Shown here one piece after another: positions 1 to 7,708 of a stretch of 64,000 nt of DNA. The stretch's first letter is position 1. Every line of letters begins with the position of its first letter. Position numbers and translations under genes: made by a program. The notes below the pieces were generated by a model. That model ran no database searches. It had not been told where the DNA came from and was given only the letters and a program-made list of their open reading frames with translations. Origin of the DNA: Coprousia sp963931435 (GTDB taxonomy: Bacteria; Actinomycetota; Coriobacteriia; Coriobacteriales; Coriobacteriaceae); NCBI GenBank assembly GCA_963931435.1, contig OZ007012.1, forward strand, positions 1,550,001 to 1,614,000. Direction: 5' to 3'.

Positions 1-135
1 CGAAGGGACCTCGTGCCATTTGACGGTGTAGCCCGCACCGTGGCTGCAAAACACTGAGTCGGGCGTATTGGGAAGGTCGGAATGGGAAAGTTTCCTGACC
101 GACATGACTGCACTGCTGGGCGCGTCACCGTTCAT
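1..135 (-). pseudogene. Fragment resembling the C-terminal part of a TetM/EF-G-like GTPase (runs off left edge)
   Basis: A minus-strand reading frame is open from an ATG at 135 to the window edge, about 45 codons. It contains the stretch SVFCSHGAGYTVKWHEVP, which I recognise from the late part of TetM/EF-G-like translation-factor GTPases of Gram-positive gut bacteria. In those proteins this stretch follows a long GTPase and domain II-IV region. Here an in-frame TGA at about 163-165 and further stops to its right close the frame, so the GTPase part is missing. The gene is therefore a 5'-truncated remnant. The rest of the C-terminus lies outside the window and cannot be judged. The assignment rests on one remembered motif and is tentative. 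Confidence 0.4.
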
Positions 136-236
136 CGTATCACCCGCCGGTCGTTCTTCTAGTCACCGCATGGCATCCAGCATCAATTAAGGCCCCATAA
201 ACAACTAGAGCCAGTCCCCGAGAGGACCGGCCCTTA

Positions 237-255
237 CAAAACCTCGAAGGTTTTT
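237..255 (-). other. Small inverted repeat (AAAACCT/AGGTTTT) downstream of the abi remnant
   Basis: AAAACCT and AGGTTTT face each other across three bases about 22 bases after the abi stop. A second, imperfect hairpin (CCAGTCC/GGACCGG) follows at about 212-230. They may end transcription of the abi gene, but the stems are weak. Confidence 0.25.
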
Positions 256-276
256 GCATCTGCGTACATCATGGCA

Positions 277-1011
277 TCAGCCTCGTGCCACGTCAAGAAC
301 CCTTGCAAGAAACGCAAGATGAGACACGAGAGGGTTCTGCGTCCCATAGCGCGCAATCGCGTCGTCCATCAGGGGACGGAGGCCAGCAACCGCGTCAAGC
401 GCCGCCGGGGAGGCATGCTCGCCCGCAAGCATGTCATGCAGTGCCACGGTGGTTACGAGCTGTTGCGTACGTCGGTTGCGCAATCTGGCTCGACGGCCCT
501 TGCTGTTTCGGATGCCGTGGGCGTTCAGCCACTCGAGCACGACCCCCGAGGTTGCGTGCCTCGTCTCGCGCTCGGGCACGAAGCCGTTGCACAGGCAGCC
601 CGCATGGCTCGCGCAGTTGCGAACGGCCTTCACATCCTTAAGAGCGTAGTGAATCTCCCGCCTTTCCGCCTCGTCCCAGCGCTCAACGCAAAAGAGGTAA
701 AAGGCGAGCAGCGTCCCGAACGGCACCACTTCCAGCAGCACCCATACAGGCATGGCATCCCGGTAGTGGTCGATCAGCGACCCCGCGTACTCGTCCGCCT
801 AGGAACGCGATACGAGATCGCGTCTCAGCCCCTCGCGGAAGCCGCGCGGTAGGAAGGACACGAAGTCGGCGACAATCCCATAGCCATCCTCCCCGCGCTT
901 AGCGGCATCGGACACGAGCCATGCCCTGACCGCGCGCTCGACATCCCATAACTTGACATTCCATATCGTCCGGTGAATCCCACCGAATTTGGACAGCTGT
1001 TTGGACACCAT
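277..1011 (-). pseudogene. Abi family (AbiD/AbiF-like, HEPN) abortive-infection protein, interrupted by an in-frame TAG
   Basis: Two minus-strand frames lie in the same phase. The upstream one runs from ATG 1011 to a TAG at 801-799. After the TAG the same frame continues without a break (ADEYAGSLIDHYRDAMPVWV) to TGA 279-277. Together they give about 244 codons. The downstream half has the Abi_2 family signature: PVWVLLEVVPFGTL, then AVRNCASHAG, which contains the R-x4-H HEPN RNase motif (RNCASH). Intact members usually have about 300 residues and an N-terminal region that is missing here. The upstream phase is closed by TGA near 1046. I read this as a defence gene inactivated by a nonsense mutation and a lost 5' end. 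Readthrough or TAG recoding is possible but unsupported. It lies directly behind the tRNA-Val 3' end, a common integration site. Confidence 0.62.
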
Positions 1012-1020
1012 TTGGACAGA

Positions 1021-1054
1021 TACAAAAACAGCTCAGAGCGAATATGCTCTGAGC
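1021..1054 (-). terminator. Rho-independent terminator of tRNA-Val
   Basis: CAGCTCAGAGC and GCTCTGAGCTG form a perfect 11-bp stem around GAATAT. On the minus strand the stem is followed by TTTTTGTA, directly after the tRNA 3' end. Confidence 0.85.
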
Positions 1055-1064
1055 TGCGAAAGTT

Positions 1065-1139
1065 TGGTGGGCGTTACAAGATTTGAACTTGTGACCTCTT
1101 CCGTGTCAGGGAAGCGCTCTCCCCCTGAGCTAAACGCCC
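1065..1139 (-). tRNA. tRNA-Val (anticodon GAC)
   Basis: Read on the minus strand, the acceptor stem GGGCGTT pairs with AACGCCC and is followed by discriminator A and an encoded CCA. The anticodon stem CTTCC/GGAAG encloses the loop CTGACAC, giving anticodon GAC. The T loop contains GTTCAAATC. The gene has its own promoter and terminator. Decayed accessory genes begin immediately after its 3' end. Confidence 0.95.
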
Positions 1140-1170
1140 TTATGCACGCCTGCGAGCAAGCGCAGGAGAT

Positions 1171-1199
1171 AATATACCTAAGCCCGCGCGGTCTGTAAA
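1171..1199 (-). promoter_or_regulatory. Promoter of tRNA-Val
   Basis: On the minus strand TTTACA (1199-1194) and TATATT (1176-1171) are separated by exactly 17 bases. The -10 box lies about 32 bases upstream of the mature tRNA end. Confidence 0.75.
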
Positions 1200-1234
1200 G
1201 CAAAAGTTTGAAAAACTTGGAAACGCGCTCCGCC

Positions 1235-2152
1235 CTACTTGTTGGAGATGGGGATGTCCTCGCCGATGCGCACGTTCTCGAACGTGCTGGCGATGAACTT
1301 GTCGTCGAAGTGCATGTCCACGTACGACTCGAACGGGTTGCGCGGCGGCACGCCCTGGAAGCGCTGGCCCGCGCGCCAGAAGCACGCGATGGTCATGACG
1401 ACGTCGAGCACGATGAACGCCGAGAGCAGCGTCACCACCACCACCTGCCTGCGCGAGACGGGCTCGCCGATGCGGTAGATCATCTCGGGCATGATGGCAC
1501 GCGCCCACACCACGCCGAGCAGCCCCCACATGGCCAAAAACCGCCAGGCGATCCACTGGGTGATGTGGTCGGGCAGACCAAGGTAGGTCCAGGACTGGGC
1601 GTGCATGAACGTCTCCATGCTCCAACCGGCGAACTGCTCCAGGAGGCCCCCCAGCACCGCCGATATGAGGAAGAGCCTCCACACCGGCTGCTTGCGCAGC
1701 GGCCAGAGCACGAGGGTGAGCAGCACCGCGCCCACGCCGTAGAGCGGCGAGAACGGCCCCCACACCAGCCCCACCCGGCTCTCGAAGATGCCGAAGACGA
1801 TGTAGATGTAGACGGTCTCGATGACGAGCCCCAGCACCGAGGCGATGAGGAAGATGATGATGTACTGGTAGAGACCGGGCGCGTGGTCGTCGAGGAAGTC
1901 CTCGCGCATCTGCAGACGGGCGCGGGCGATGGCTTGCTGCTGATCGCGCGACATCTTCGCCCGGACGCGGCCGCTGGAGTCCTGCTCGGACCACTTCGCC
2001 GCACCGTACACGCCCGCGTCGATGCGTCCCTGCTGCAGAAGGCTCCTGAACGCCCGGCCGCGGGCGCGGCTCTCGAGCCAGCGCTGCACCACGCCGATGA
2101 TGAGACGGATGAGGAGGAAGGCGGCGAATATGAAGAGGCTTACGGTGAGCAC
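1235..2152 (-). CDS. Putative ABC transporter permease-like membrane protein (CmpB-type family)
   Basis: This integral membrane protein belongs to the family annotated as putative ABC transporter permease (ABC_trans_CmpB type). Its substrate is unknown and no ATPase lies next to it. The protein has an N-terminal membrane segment (SLFIFAAFLLIRLIIGVV) and a soluble stretch of about 80 residues. A block of at least five further hydrophobic segments follows, with the family-like GPFSPLYGVGAVLL and GGLLEQFAGW motifs. I place the start at GTG 2152, which has GAAGGA six bases upstream. The frame could extend to GTG 2209, but no ribosome-binding site precedes that codon and a -10-like TAGAAT (2223-2218) lies just upstream of it. 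With the start at 2152 the protein has 305 residues. It is probably monocistronic. Confidence 0.7.
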   Translation of the reverse strand: MLTVSLFIFAAFLLIRLIIGVVQRWLESRARGRAFRSLLQQGRIDAGVYGAAKWSEQDSSGRVRAKMSRDQQQAIARARLQMREDFLDDHAPGLYQYIIIFLIASVLGLVIETVYIYIVFGIFESRVGLVWGPFSPLYGVGAVLLTLVLWPLRKQPVWRLFLISAVLGGLLEQFAGWSMETFMHAQSWTYLGLPDHITQWIAWRFLAMWGLLGVVWARAIMPEMIYRIGEPVSRRQVVVVTLLSAFIVLDVVMTIACFWRAGQRFQGVPPRNPFESYVDMHFDDKFIASTFENVRIGEDIPISNK

Positions 2153-2250
2153 ACAAATCCTTCGAACGGCCTCGCGGGAGATAAAACCCCTGTTCGGGCG
2201 TCTTGACACGTTGTTATATTCTACCGCAAAAAATTTTTTCTAAACAACGC

Positions 2251-2279
2251 TTGCATCCTCCGGGGAACTCGCGTATATT
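2251..2279 (+). promoter_or_regulatory. Promoter of the tRNA-Gly/tRNA-Cys pair
   Basis: TTGCAT (2251-2256) and TATATT (2274-2279) are separated by 17 bases. The -10 box ends 13 bases before tRNA-Gly. Confidence 0.8.
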
Positions 2280-2292
2280 ATGTTCTCGCCAA

Positions 2293-2368
2293 GCGGACAT
2301 GGCTCAGTTGGTAGAGCACAACCTTGCCAAGGTTGGGGTCGCGGGTTCGAGCCCCGTTGTCCGCTCCA
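2293..2368 (+). tRNA. tRNA-Gly (anticodon GCC)
   Basis: Acceptor stem GCGGACA pairs with TGTCCGC, followed by discriminator T and an encoded CCA. The anticodon loop TTGCCAA lies between CAACC and GGTTG. The T arm GCGGGTTCGAGCCCCGT is typical. Confidence 0.95.
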
Positions 2369-2377
2369 TTGCATGTC

Positions 2378-2405
2378 AAAGGCCGGATGTAACATTCGGC
2401 CTTTT
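2378..2405 (+). terminator. Terminator between tRNA-Gly and tRNA-Cys
   Basis: AAGGCCG and CGGCCTT pair around a short loop and are followed by TTT. It follows tRNA-Gly by nine bases and ends just before tRNA-Cys. tRNA-Cys is then made by readthrough, or the hairpin serves as a processing signal. Confidence 0.65.
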
Positions 2406-2410
2406 TCATC

Positions 2411-2484
2411 GGCGACGTGGCCAAGTGGTAAGGCAGAGGCCTGCAAAGCCTTTACCCCCAGTTCGAATCTGGGCGTCGCCTCCA
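2411..2484 (+). tRNA. tRNA-Cys (anticodon GCA)
   Basis: Acceptor stem GGCGACG pairs with CGTCGCC, followed by discriminator T and an encoded CCA. The anticodon loop CTGCAAA gives GCA. Only 42 bases separate it from tRNA-Gly, and no separate promoter is obvious. Confidence 0.95.
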
Positions 2485-2494
2485 TAGCCTTGAG

Positions 2495-2526
2495 AAACCG
2501 GCAGCCTCGCGCTGCCGGTTTTTTCA
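2495..2526 (+). terminator. Terminator after tRNA-Cys
   Basis: AAACCGGCAG and CTGCCGGTTT pair across CCTCGCG and are followed by T residues. It ends one base before the stop codon of the convergent STAS-ATPase gene and may work on both strands. Confidence 0.8.
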
Positions 2527-3261
2527 TCATGCGGCGCGCACAAGGAGCTTAACGAGGCGGACCATGGTCCCCGGCGCGTCCTGCCGCCGGCGCACCTCGA
2601 CGCTGTCCACGAGCATTCTCATGAGCTTGATGCCGCGGCCCCGCTCCTCGGTCTGCTCGGGCTCCTCGTCGGGCGCGATCTCGAACCCGCAGCCGCCGTC
2701 GCACACCTCGATCACCACGCGGTCGCGATAGGCCCGCACGTTCATCACGCACGCCGCGCCGTCGGCGTGGTCGTAGGCGTTGCCCAGCGCCTCGCTGGCG
2801 GCGAGCGCGGTATCGTACACGGCGCCGCTCTCCATGGGCAACCTGCCCAGCATCTCCACCAGGCGATGGCGGTAGGAGCCCAGGTGCTCGACCCCCTTCT
2901 GCACGGCGATGGTGCGGCTCCAGATGGGCGCAGCCCCAGGGGTGAGCGTGGGGACGGGCGGCTTGTCGGCCAAGGTGACGTGGAGCACGTCGACGAGGCG
3001 CGCGATCTGCAGGAAGCGCGCCACCGCAGGAGAGGCGTTGACGAGCGAGAGCATGCCGTCGCGGCACATGAGCTCGCGCGCCCGCGTCAGCAGGAACGCT
3101 ACGCCCGTCGAGTCGATGAACGCGACGTGCTGGCAGTTAACGAGGATGCGACGCGTCCCCGCGTCGATCAGGCCGTCGACCTGGTCGCGCAGAGAGGGCA
3201 CCGCGGCGATATCGATGTCGCCGGCGGGGGCGATCACGGCTATGTCGTTCCATTCGCGCAT
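2527..3261 (-). CDS. STAS domain fused to an anti-sigma-factor-like histidine-kinase ATPase
   Basis: This is a partner-switching regulator of 244 residues. Residues 1-100 form a STAS (anti-anti-sigma) domain with the phosphorylatable-serine context FIDSTGVAFLL. Residues about 125-243 form a GHKL/HATPase_c_2 domain of the RsbW type, with an N box EALGNAYDHADG, a G1 box EVCDGGCGFE and a G2 box GRGIKLMRM. In the usual arrangement SpoIIAA/RsbV and SpoIIAB/RsbW are separate antagonists; here both are in one chain. The PP2C phosphatase gene lies 29 bases upstream on the same strand, so the two are probably co-transcribed. That enzyme is the obvious candidate to dephosphorylate the STAS serine. No sigma factor gene is nearby, so the final target is unknown. 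The start is ATG 3261 with only a weak ribosome-binding site. Confidence 0.85.
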   Translation of the reverse strand: MREWNDIAVIAPAGDIDIAAVPSLRDQVDGLIDAGTRRILVNCQHVAFIDSTGVAFLLTRARELMCRDGMLSLVNASPAVARFLQIARLVDVLHVTLADKPPVPTLTPGAAPIWSRTIAVQKGVEHLGSYRHRLVEMLGRLPMESGAVYDTALAASEALGNAYDHADGAACVMNVRAYRDRVVIEVCDGGCGFEIAPDEEPEQTEERGRGIKLMRMLVDSVEVRRRQDAPGTMVRLVKLLVRAA

Positions 3262-3290
3262 ACTCGGATTGTTTCCCCGCGGGGATCTCT

Positions 3291-5633
3291 TTAATCAAAG
3301 CGCAGCGCGACGAGCGCGACATCATCTTCCAGCGCGGAATCCGTGAACGCATCGAGCTCGCCCAGCACGCGGCCGCACACGCCCTGGACGCCCTCCCCCA
3401 CCGAGGAGAGCAGGATGTCGCGCAGACGCTGCTCGCCGAAGAAGCCGCCGGAGGGACTGCGCGCCTCGATGGCGCCGTCCGTGTACATGAACAGCACGTC
3501 GCCCGGAGAGAACGTGAAGCTCCCCTGCTCGTATGCCATGCTCTCGAACGCGCCCACCACGCCGGACTGCACGCTCAGAAGCTCGATCTCGCGCGTGATG
3601 GAGGAGGCGTCGCCCTCGCCGAGCGCCGTCGTGCGCACGAGCATCGAGGGCGGGTGCCCAGCCGAGCAGTACCGGGCGACATGCTGCTTGAGGTCGATCT
3701 TCGCCACGAACATGGTCGCGAAGGTCTCCAGGCGCGAGAAGCTCATCATCATGCTGTTGAGCGAGCGCACCATGTGCACCGGCGACATCCCCTCCCAGGC
3801 GTAGGCGGAGAGCGCCGTCTTGACGAACGCCGACATCGAGGCCGCCTCGACGCCTTTGCCCGAGACATCGCCCAGGATCATGACCGCCTGGTCATCAGGC
3901 AGGCGCATGAGCGTGTAGAAGTCGCCGCCCACGAGGGCCTGCCGCGTGGCCGAGGAGTAGAGCGCGTCCGAGGTGATGCCCGGCACCGCATCGAGCGAGC
4001 TGCGCATGCCCGATTGCAGTGCCTGGGCGATATGGCGGTCCTCGCGGCTCTGCATGGCGCTGCGCTGGAACAGCTCGAAATCATGCACCATCTGCACGAG
4101 GTAGTCGTACTCGACGTCGTCGATGGGCTCCTGGCTGCCGTCGCGCAAAAGCAGCATCATGCGCGGGGGCGCCTGCCCGGCCCGGGACGCGAGGGACCCC
4201 TCGGCTGAGGACGAGGCGGGTGCGGGCGCCGCATCGTCGCCCAAGTCGATGAAGACGCCCTGACTGGGAAGGCCGTGCGTGGTGAGCCAGTCGCCCATCC
4301 ACGAGAGCTGGTCGATGCGCGTCAAGCGCGCATGGCGCAGGTCGCGCTCATCGAAACCGCGGTCCGCGGAGGCCGCCCGATCGGCGGACGCGCCCCCGAC
4401 GCTCGCGGCCGGGGCGGTGGTCGAGAAGAACATGCGGTCCACGTCGCCGGGCAGGGACACGACGCTCGCGCCCTCGTAGTCTATGACGTAGCAGCCGCGG
4501 TCGTCATCGAACACCACAGGGCACAGATGGCAGCGCAGCACGCGTTTAACCTCGGAGGAGAGCTCGCCCCACACCAGATAGCGGTCCCCATCGAAGCCGT
4601 AGAGCGTGTCGCGCACGTGGTTGAGCGACGCGGTCAGCTCGGCGGCGCGCTGCGAGCGCAGGGTCTCCATGAGCCCCACGAGCTCGATGGAGAGGTAGTC
4701 GCAGACCACCTCGAGCACGTTCACGTCATAGGTGCGCGGCAGCATGTGGCGCTTCCACCCCAGCTCCAGCACGCCCAGTATCTGGCGCCCGTAGAACACC
4801 GGCACGGCGATGAGCGCCTTGAACGGCGGCGTGTCCTGCGTCCACAGGGGGCGGCTCACGCGCTTGTCCAGATCGTAGAACGCCGCGTCGCCTCCCCCGT
4901 CGCCCTCGGGGGGTGCGATGGAGAGGCGGCATGAGCGCGCCTCGAACATCACGTAGGTGGGCACGCCCGCGCCATAGGGGATGAACTCCGGCGCGCCGCT
5001 GCCCTCCAACCCCTCTGAGAGCCCGCGCAGCTTGAACCCGCCGTTCTCGACGAAGTAGAGCGTGGTGCCATCGGCGTCCAGCGCGTCCACGAGCCGGTTG
5101 AGCACCGCGTGCAGCAGCGTCGACAGGTCGTTGGCTCCCACGGTGGACATGATGACCGAGAGCGTGCCCGAAAGGCGCTTGTTGGCAGCCTGGAGCTCGG
5201 AGAGGGCGCGGCGCACCTGGCGTTCGCGGGCGTACTCACCCTCGAGGCTGCGCACCACCACGAGCACGCGCTCGCGCGGCTGCAGGCGGCCGGGGAGCTT
5301 GCGGCGGAGCTCGGCGAAGCGCGCCGAGAGGCGGCCGGCACGCGCCTCGACGGGAACGAACGAGCCGTCGCGCAGCTTGAGCATGAGCGTCGTGGGCGTG
5401 CCGTCGACGGGGAACGGCAGGCGGTGCCCGTCGGCGCGCTCGAACCGCTCGCTGTACATGAGGTCCTTGATGTCGGTGCCCACGATGGCAGAGCGGTCGC
5501 GCCCGATCAGGTCCTGCATCCGGTGGTTGATGTGACCGATGGTGCCGTCATCGCTGCAGATGGCCACTGCATCGCTGGTCAGTTCGCCAAGCCGGGCTAT
5601 CTCCTGAAGCTCTTCCCTACCCGCTGACTCCAT
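3291..5633 (-). CDS. PAS-GAF-PP2C (SpoIIE/RsbU-type) serine phosphatase
   Basis: This 780-residue cytoplasmic sensor phosphatase has three parts. A PAS-like domain spans about residues 10-70 (AVAICSDDGTIGHINHR) and a GAF-like region about 150-340. The catalytic PP2C/SpoIIE domain spans about 545-780. It shows the metal-binding motifs VGGDFY, LGDVSGKGVEA, YTDGAIEA and LEDDVALVAL. Enzymes of this kind remove phosphate from anti-anti-sigma STAS proteins in response to a signal sensed by the N-terminal domains. The immediately downstream STAS-ATPase fusion is the likely substrate. I chose ATG 5633 because AAGGAG lies five bases upstream; the GTG at 5639 overlaps that ribosome-binding site. The stretch between the GAF and PP2C parts (about 420-520) is Ala/Ser-rich and probably flexible. 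A tRNA-Leu terminator lies just upstream. Confidence 0.88.
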   Translation of the reverse strand: MESAGREELQEIARLGELTSDAVAICSDDGTIGHINHRMQDLIGRDRSAIVGTDIKDLMYSERFERADGHRLPFPVDGTPTTLMLKLRDGSFVPVEARAGRLSARFAELRRKLPGRLQPRERVLVVVRSLEGEYARERQVRRALSELQAANKRLSGTLSVIMSTVGANDLSTLLHAVLNRLVDALDADGTTLYFVENGGFKLRGLSEGLEGSGAPEFIPYGAGVPTYVMFEARSCRLSIAPPEGDGGGDAAFYDLDKRVSRPLWTQDTPPFKALIAVPVFYGRQILGVLELGWKRHMLPRTYDVNVLEVVCDYLSIELVGLMETLRSQRAAELTASLNHVRDTLYGFDGDRYLVWGELSSEVKRVLRCHLCPVVFDDDRGCYVIDYEGASVVSLPGDVDRMFFSTTAPAASVGGASADRAASADRGFDERDLRHARLTRIDQLSWMGDWLTTHGLPSQGVFIDLGDDAAPAPASSSAEGSLASRAGQAPPRMMLLLRDGSQEPIDDVEYDYLVQMVHDFELFQRSAMQSREDRHIAQALQSGMRSSLDAVPGITSDALYSSATRQALVGGDFYTLMRLPDDQAVMILGDVSGKGVEAASMSAFVKTALSAYAWEGMSPVHMVRSLNSMMMSFSRLETFATMFVAKIDLKQHVARYCSAGHPPSMLVRTTALGEGDASSITREIELLSVQSGVVGAFESMAYEQGSFTFSPGDVLFMYTDGAIEARSPSGGFFGEQRLRDILLSSVGEGVQGVCGRVLGELDAFTDSALEDDVALVALRFD

Positions 5634-5656
5634 GACCACTCCTTAGCATCGATAAG

Positions 5657-5680
5657 AAAAAAGCCTCCGAAGAGGCTCGT
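5657..5680 (-). terminator. Terminator of tRNA-Leu(GAG)
   Basis: On the minus strand GAGCCTC and GAGGCTT form a stem around TTCG, followed by a run of T residues. It separates the tRNA from the phosphatase gene. Confidence 0.85.
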
Positions 5681-5688
5681 TGATTCGA

Positions 5689-5778
5689 TGGTGTCGGAGG
5701 CGGGACTTGAACCCGCATGACCGTTGTGTGGTCACTAGCACCTCAAGCTAGCGCGTCTGCCAATTCCGCCACTCCGAC
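5689..5778 (-). tRNA. tRNA-Leu (anticodon GAG)
   Basis: A 90-base tRNA with a long variable arm. Acceptor stem GTCGGAG pairs with CTCCGAC, then A and an encoded CCA. The anticodon stem CTAGC/GCTAG encloses TTGAGGT. The D arm GGCGGAATTGGCAGACG is typical of tRNA-Leu. Confidence 0.95.
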
Positions 5779-5794
5779 AAAAGCAGCAAGGAGA

Positions 5795-5823
5795 ATAATA
5801 CCCAAGGGGGACCCGGTGCGCAA
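5795..5823 (-). promoter_or_regulatory. Promoter of tRNA-Leu(GAG)
   Basis: On the minus strand TTGCGC (5823-5818) and TATTAT (5800-5795) are 17 bases apart, with the -10 box 16 bases before the tRNA. Confidence 0.65.
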
Positions 5824-5906
5824 GGGGGATTTTCAAAAAAGTTCGAGCGATTCGAACTGCAGAGGAAAGCGCCTGTTCAAAGCCCCGTCCAGCAGAATGG
5901 GGCCCC

Positions 5907-7604
5907 TCAGCCGCCCCGCGTCGCCAGGCGCGCGTCACCCAGATGGGCGAAACCCAGCGGATCGACCTCGAGCTCCTCGATCTTGTCCGAGGCGACCGTC
6001 GCCCGCGCCGGATACACCAGAGGAATCACCGGCGCCTCCTCCCCTATGAGGGCATCGGCCTCGCGCAGGAGCTCCATGCGCTCGTCGATATCCGCCGTGG
6101 CGCGCGCCTCGTCGATGAGGCGGTCGACGTCCTCATCGGAGAAGCGCGCGTAGTTGCGCGCGTCGAGCGACGACGCGTGGAACCAGGGATAGAGGATGCT
6201 GTCAAGCGTGAGGGAATCCGTCTGGGCATCGAGGCGCGCCAGCTGGAAATCGCCCGCCTCGAGCCGCGCGTACAGCTCATCGAGCTCCAGGGCCTCGAGC
6301 TCGCAGGGGACCCCCGCCGCCTCCAGGTGCTGAGCCACGCGCTCCATCACCTTCTGATGGCCGCCGTCGGCATGGTAGATGATGGTGAGATCGAGCTCAC
6401 GGGTGCCATCCTCGCCGCGCGGATGCCCTCCGTCGAGCAGCTCCTGCGCGCGCGACAGGTCGAAATCCGCATACGGCCACGGCGACTCGCCCCGCCCGTG
6501 CACCGCCGGGGGGACGACGTCGTCGGCCGGCGCGGCGAGGCCGCGGAAGACCACCGAGCACAGGTCCTCGCGATCGATGGCGAGCGAGAGGGCGCGGCGC
6601 ACCGCCGCGTCATCGAGCGGCGCCGCGGCGGTGTTCATCACCAAGCAGCTGCAGCAGGGCAGCGCCGTCTGGGCCAGGCGCCCGTCCGCGCCGAGCGTCA
6701 TGCCATCCTCGGCGGAACCGTACCGCGAGGCGGCGCCCTGCACCTCGTCCACAGGGCAGGCGCAGACGTCGGAGCCCCCGGTGAGGAACTCGCGATACCC
6801 CGCCACCACGTCGTCCTCGATCACGAACCGCACGCCCTGCGCCTCCGGAGCGCCGCCGCGGTAGCCCTCGAACCCCTTGAGCCGGACCGCCGGCGCCCCC
6901 GGCTCGAACGAGCCGTCCATCGCGAAGGGCCCGTTGCCCACGGGCGCCTGCGCGAAGGCTGCAACATCGTCCTCCGCGGCGGCGGGGACGGGCGCGAAGG
7001 AGGGATGCGCCACGATGAAGGGGAAATCCGCGTAGGGCGCGCTGAGGCGCACCTCGAGCGTGCGGTCGTCCAGACAGGAGAGGCCGGCGAGATCCCGCGC
7101 GCTCCCCCGCCTGAGCTCCGCATAGCCCTCCACCAGAGCGAGGCGCCACGCATGGGGCGAGTCGCCGTAGCGGGCGGCCAGCGCGCTCATGGGGTCGACG
7201 ATGCGCTCCCAGGCGCGCTTGAACGCCGCAGCCGTCACGGGCTCCCCGTTGTGGAAGGTCGCTTCCCGCAGATGGAAGGTGAACGTGCGCGCATCGTCCG
7301 CGACGTCGAGAGAGGCCGCCGCCCGCCCCGCGAGCGCGCCCGAGGCGAAATCGTAGGCGAGAAGCGGCTCGAAGAGCTGCCAGACGATCTGCAGGCTCGC
7401 TTGATCGGGTGCGGCGCCGGGGTCGAGGCAGGAAGGCGCGGCGAGGCAGACCTCGATCGAGGGTTCGGGCTCCTCCCCCTCGTCAGAGGACGCGGCGCCC
7501 CAGGCGCAGCCCGACCCGAACAGGCAGGCCGCGCCCGCCGCAGCCGCGATGAGGCTCCGGCGCCCCACCAGGATCGCGTCTCCATGCACGGGCATAGCGG
7601 GCAC
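5907..7604 (-). CDS. Second oligopeptide/dipeptide ABC transporter substrate-binding lipoprotein (SBP_bac_5 family)
   Basis: This is a solute-binding protein of the DppA/OppA family, about 565 residues, which captures peptides outside the membrane for the transporter encoded upstream. The N-terminus has a twin-arginine-like GRRSLIAAAAG and a lipobox-like FGSGC (Cys33), so it is probably an exported lipoprotein. Family features follow: FEPLLAYDF, TFHLREATFHNGEPVTAAAFKR in two pieces, RRALSLAIDREDL, and WFHASSLDARNYARFSDEDVD near the end. It is the last gene of the operon, 104 bases after the second ATPase gene. The start could be GTG 7604 or ATG 7595. The sequence differs clearly from the first binding protein (12056-13729), so the two probably differ in peptide preference. 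Confidence 0.88.
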   Translation of the reverse strand: MPAMPVHGDAILVGRRSLIAAAAGAACLFGSGCAWGAASSDEGEEPEPSIEVCLAAPSCLDPGAAPDQASLQIVWQLFEPLLAYDFASGALAGRAAASLDVADDARTFTFHLREATFHNGEPVTAAAFKRAWERIVDPMSALAARYGDSPHAWRLALVEGYAELRRGSARDLAGLSCLDDRTLEVRLSAPYADFPFIVAHPSFAPVPAAAEDDVAAFAQAPVGNGPFAMDGSFEPGAPAVRLKGFEGYRGGAPEAQGVRFVIEDDVVAGYREFLTGGSDVCACPVDEVQGAASRYGSAEDGMTLGADGRLAQTALPCCSCLVMNTAAAPLDDAAVRRALSLAIDREDLCSVVFRGLAAPADDVVPPAVHGRGESPWPYADFDLSRAQELLDGGHPRGEDGTRELDLTIIYHADGGHQKVMERVAQHLEAAGVPCELEALELDELYARLEAGDFQLARLDAQTDSLTLDSILYPWFHASSLDARNYARFSDEDVDRLIDEARATADIDERMELLREADALIGEEAPVIPLVYPARATVASDKIEELEVDPLGFAHLGDARLATRGG

Positions 7605-7708
7605 CGCCTCTCACTCGAAAGCTCCAGATACAAAAAGACTCGCAGGACATGGTACGACAACCCTGCCCTGCGAGCGAACGTCATCTCATGGCGCGCATAA
7701 ACCCCGCG

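Noticed and set aside
271..852. Plus-strand frame opposite the abi remnant
   Set aside because: The minus strand carries the Abi/HEPN signature; the plus frame is basic low-complexity shadow.
2204..2230. TTGACA at about 2204 as a plus-strand promoter
   Set aside because: No -10 box lies at proper spacing, and the TTGCAT/TATATT pair at 2251-2279 explains the tRNA transcription.
5943..7700. Long plus-strand open frame opposite the second binding-protein gene
   Set aside because: It is Arg/His-rich shadow sequence with no domain, and the minus-strand frame has full family similarity.
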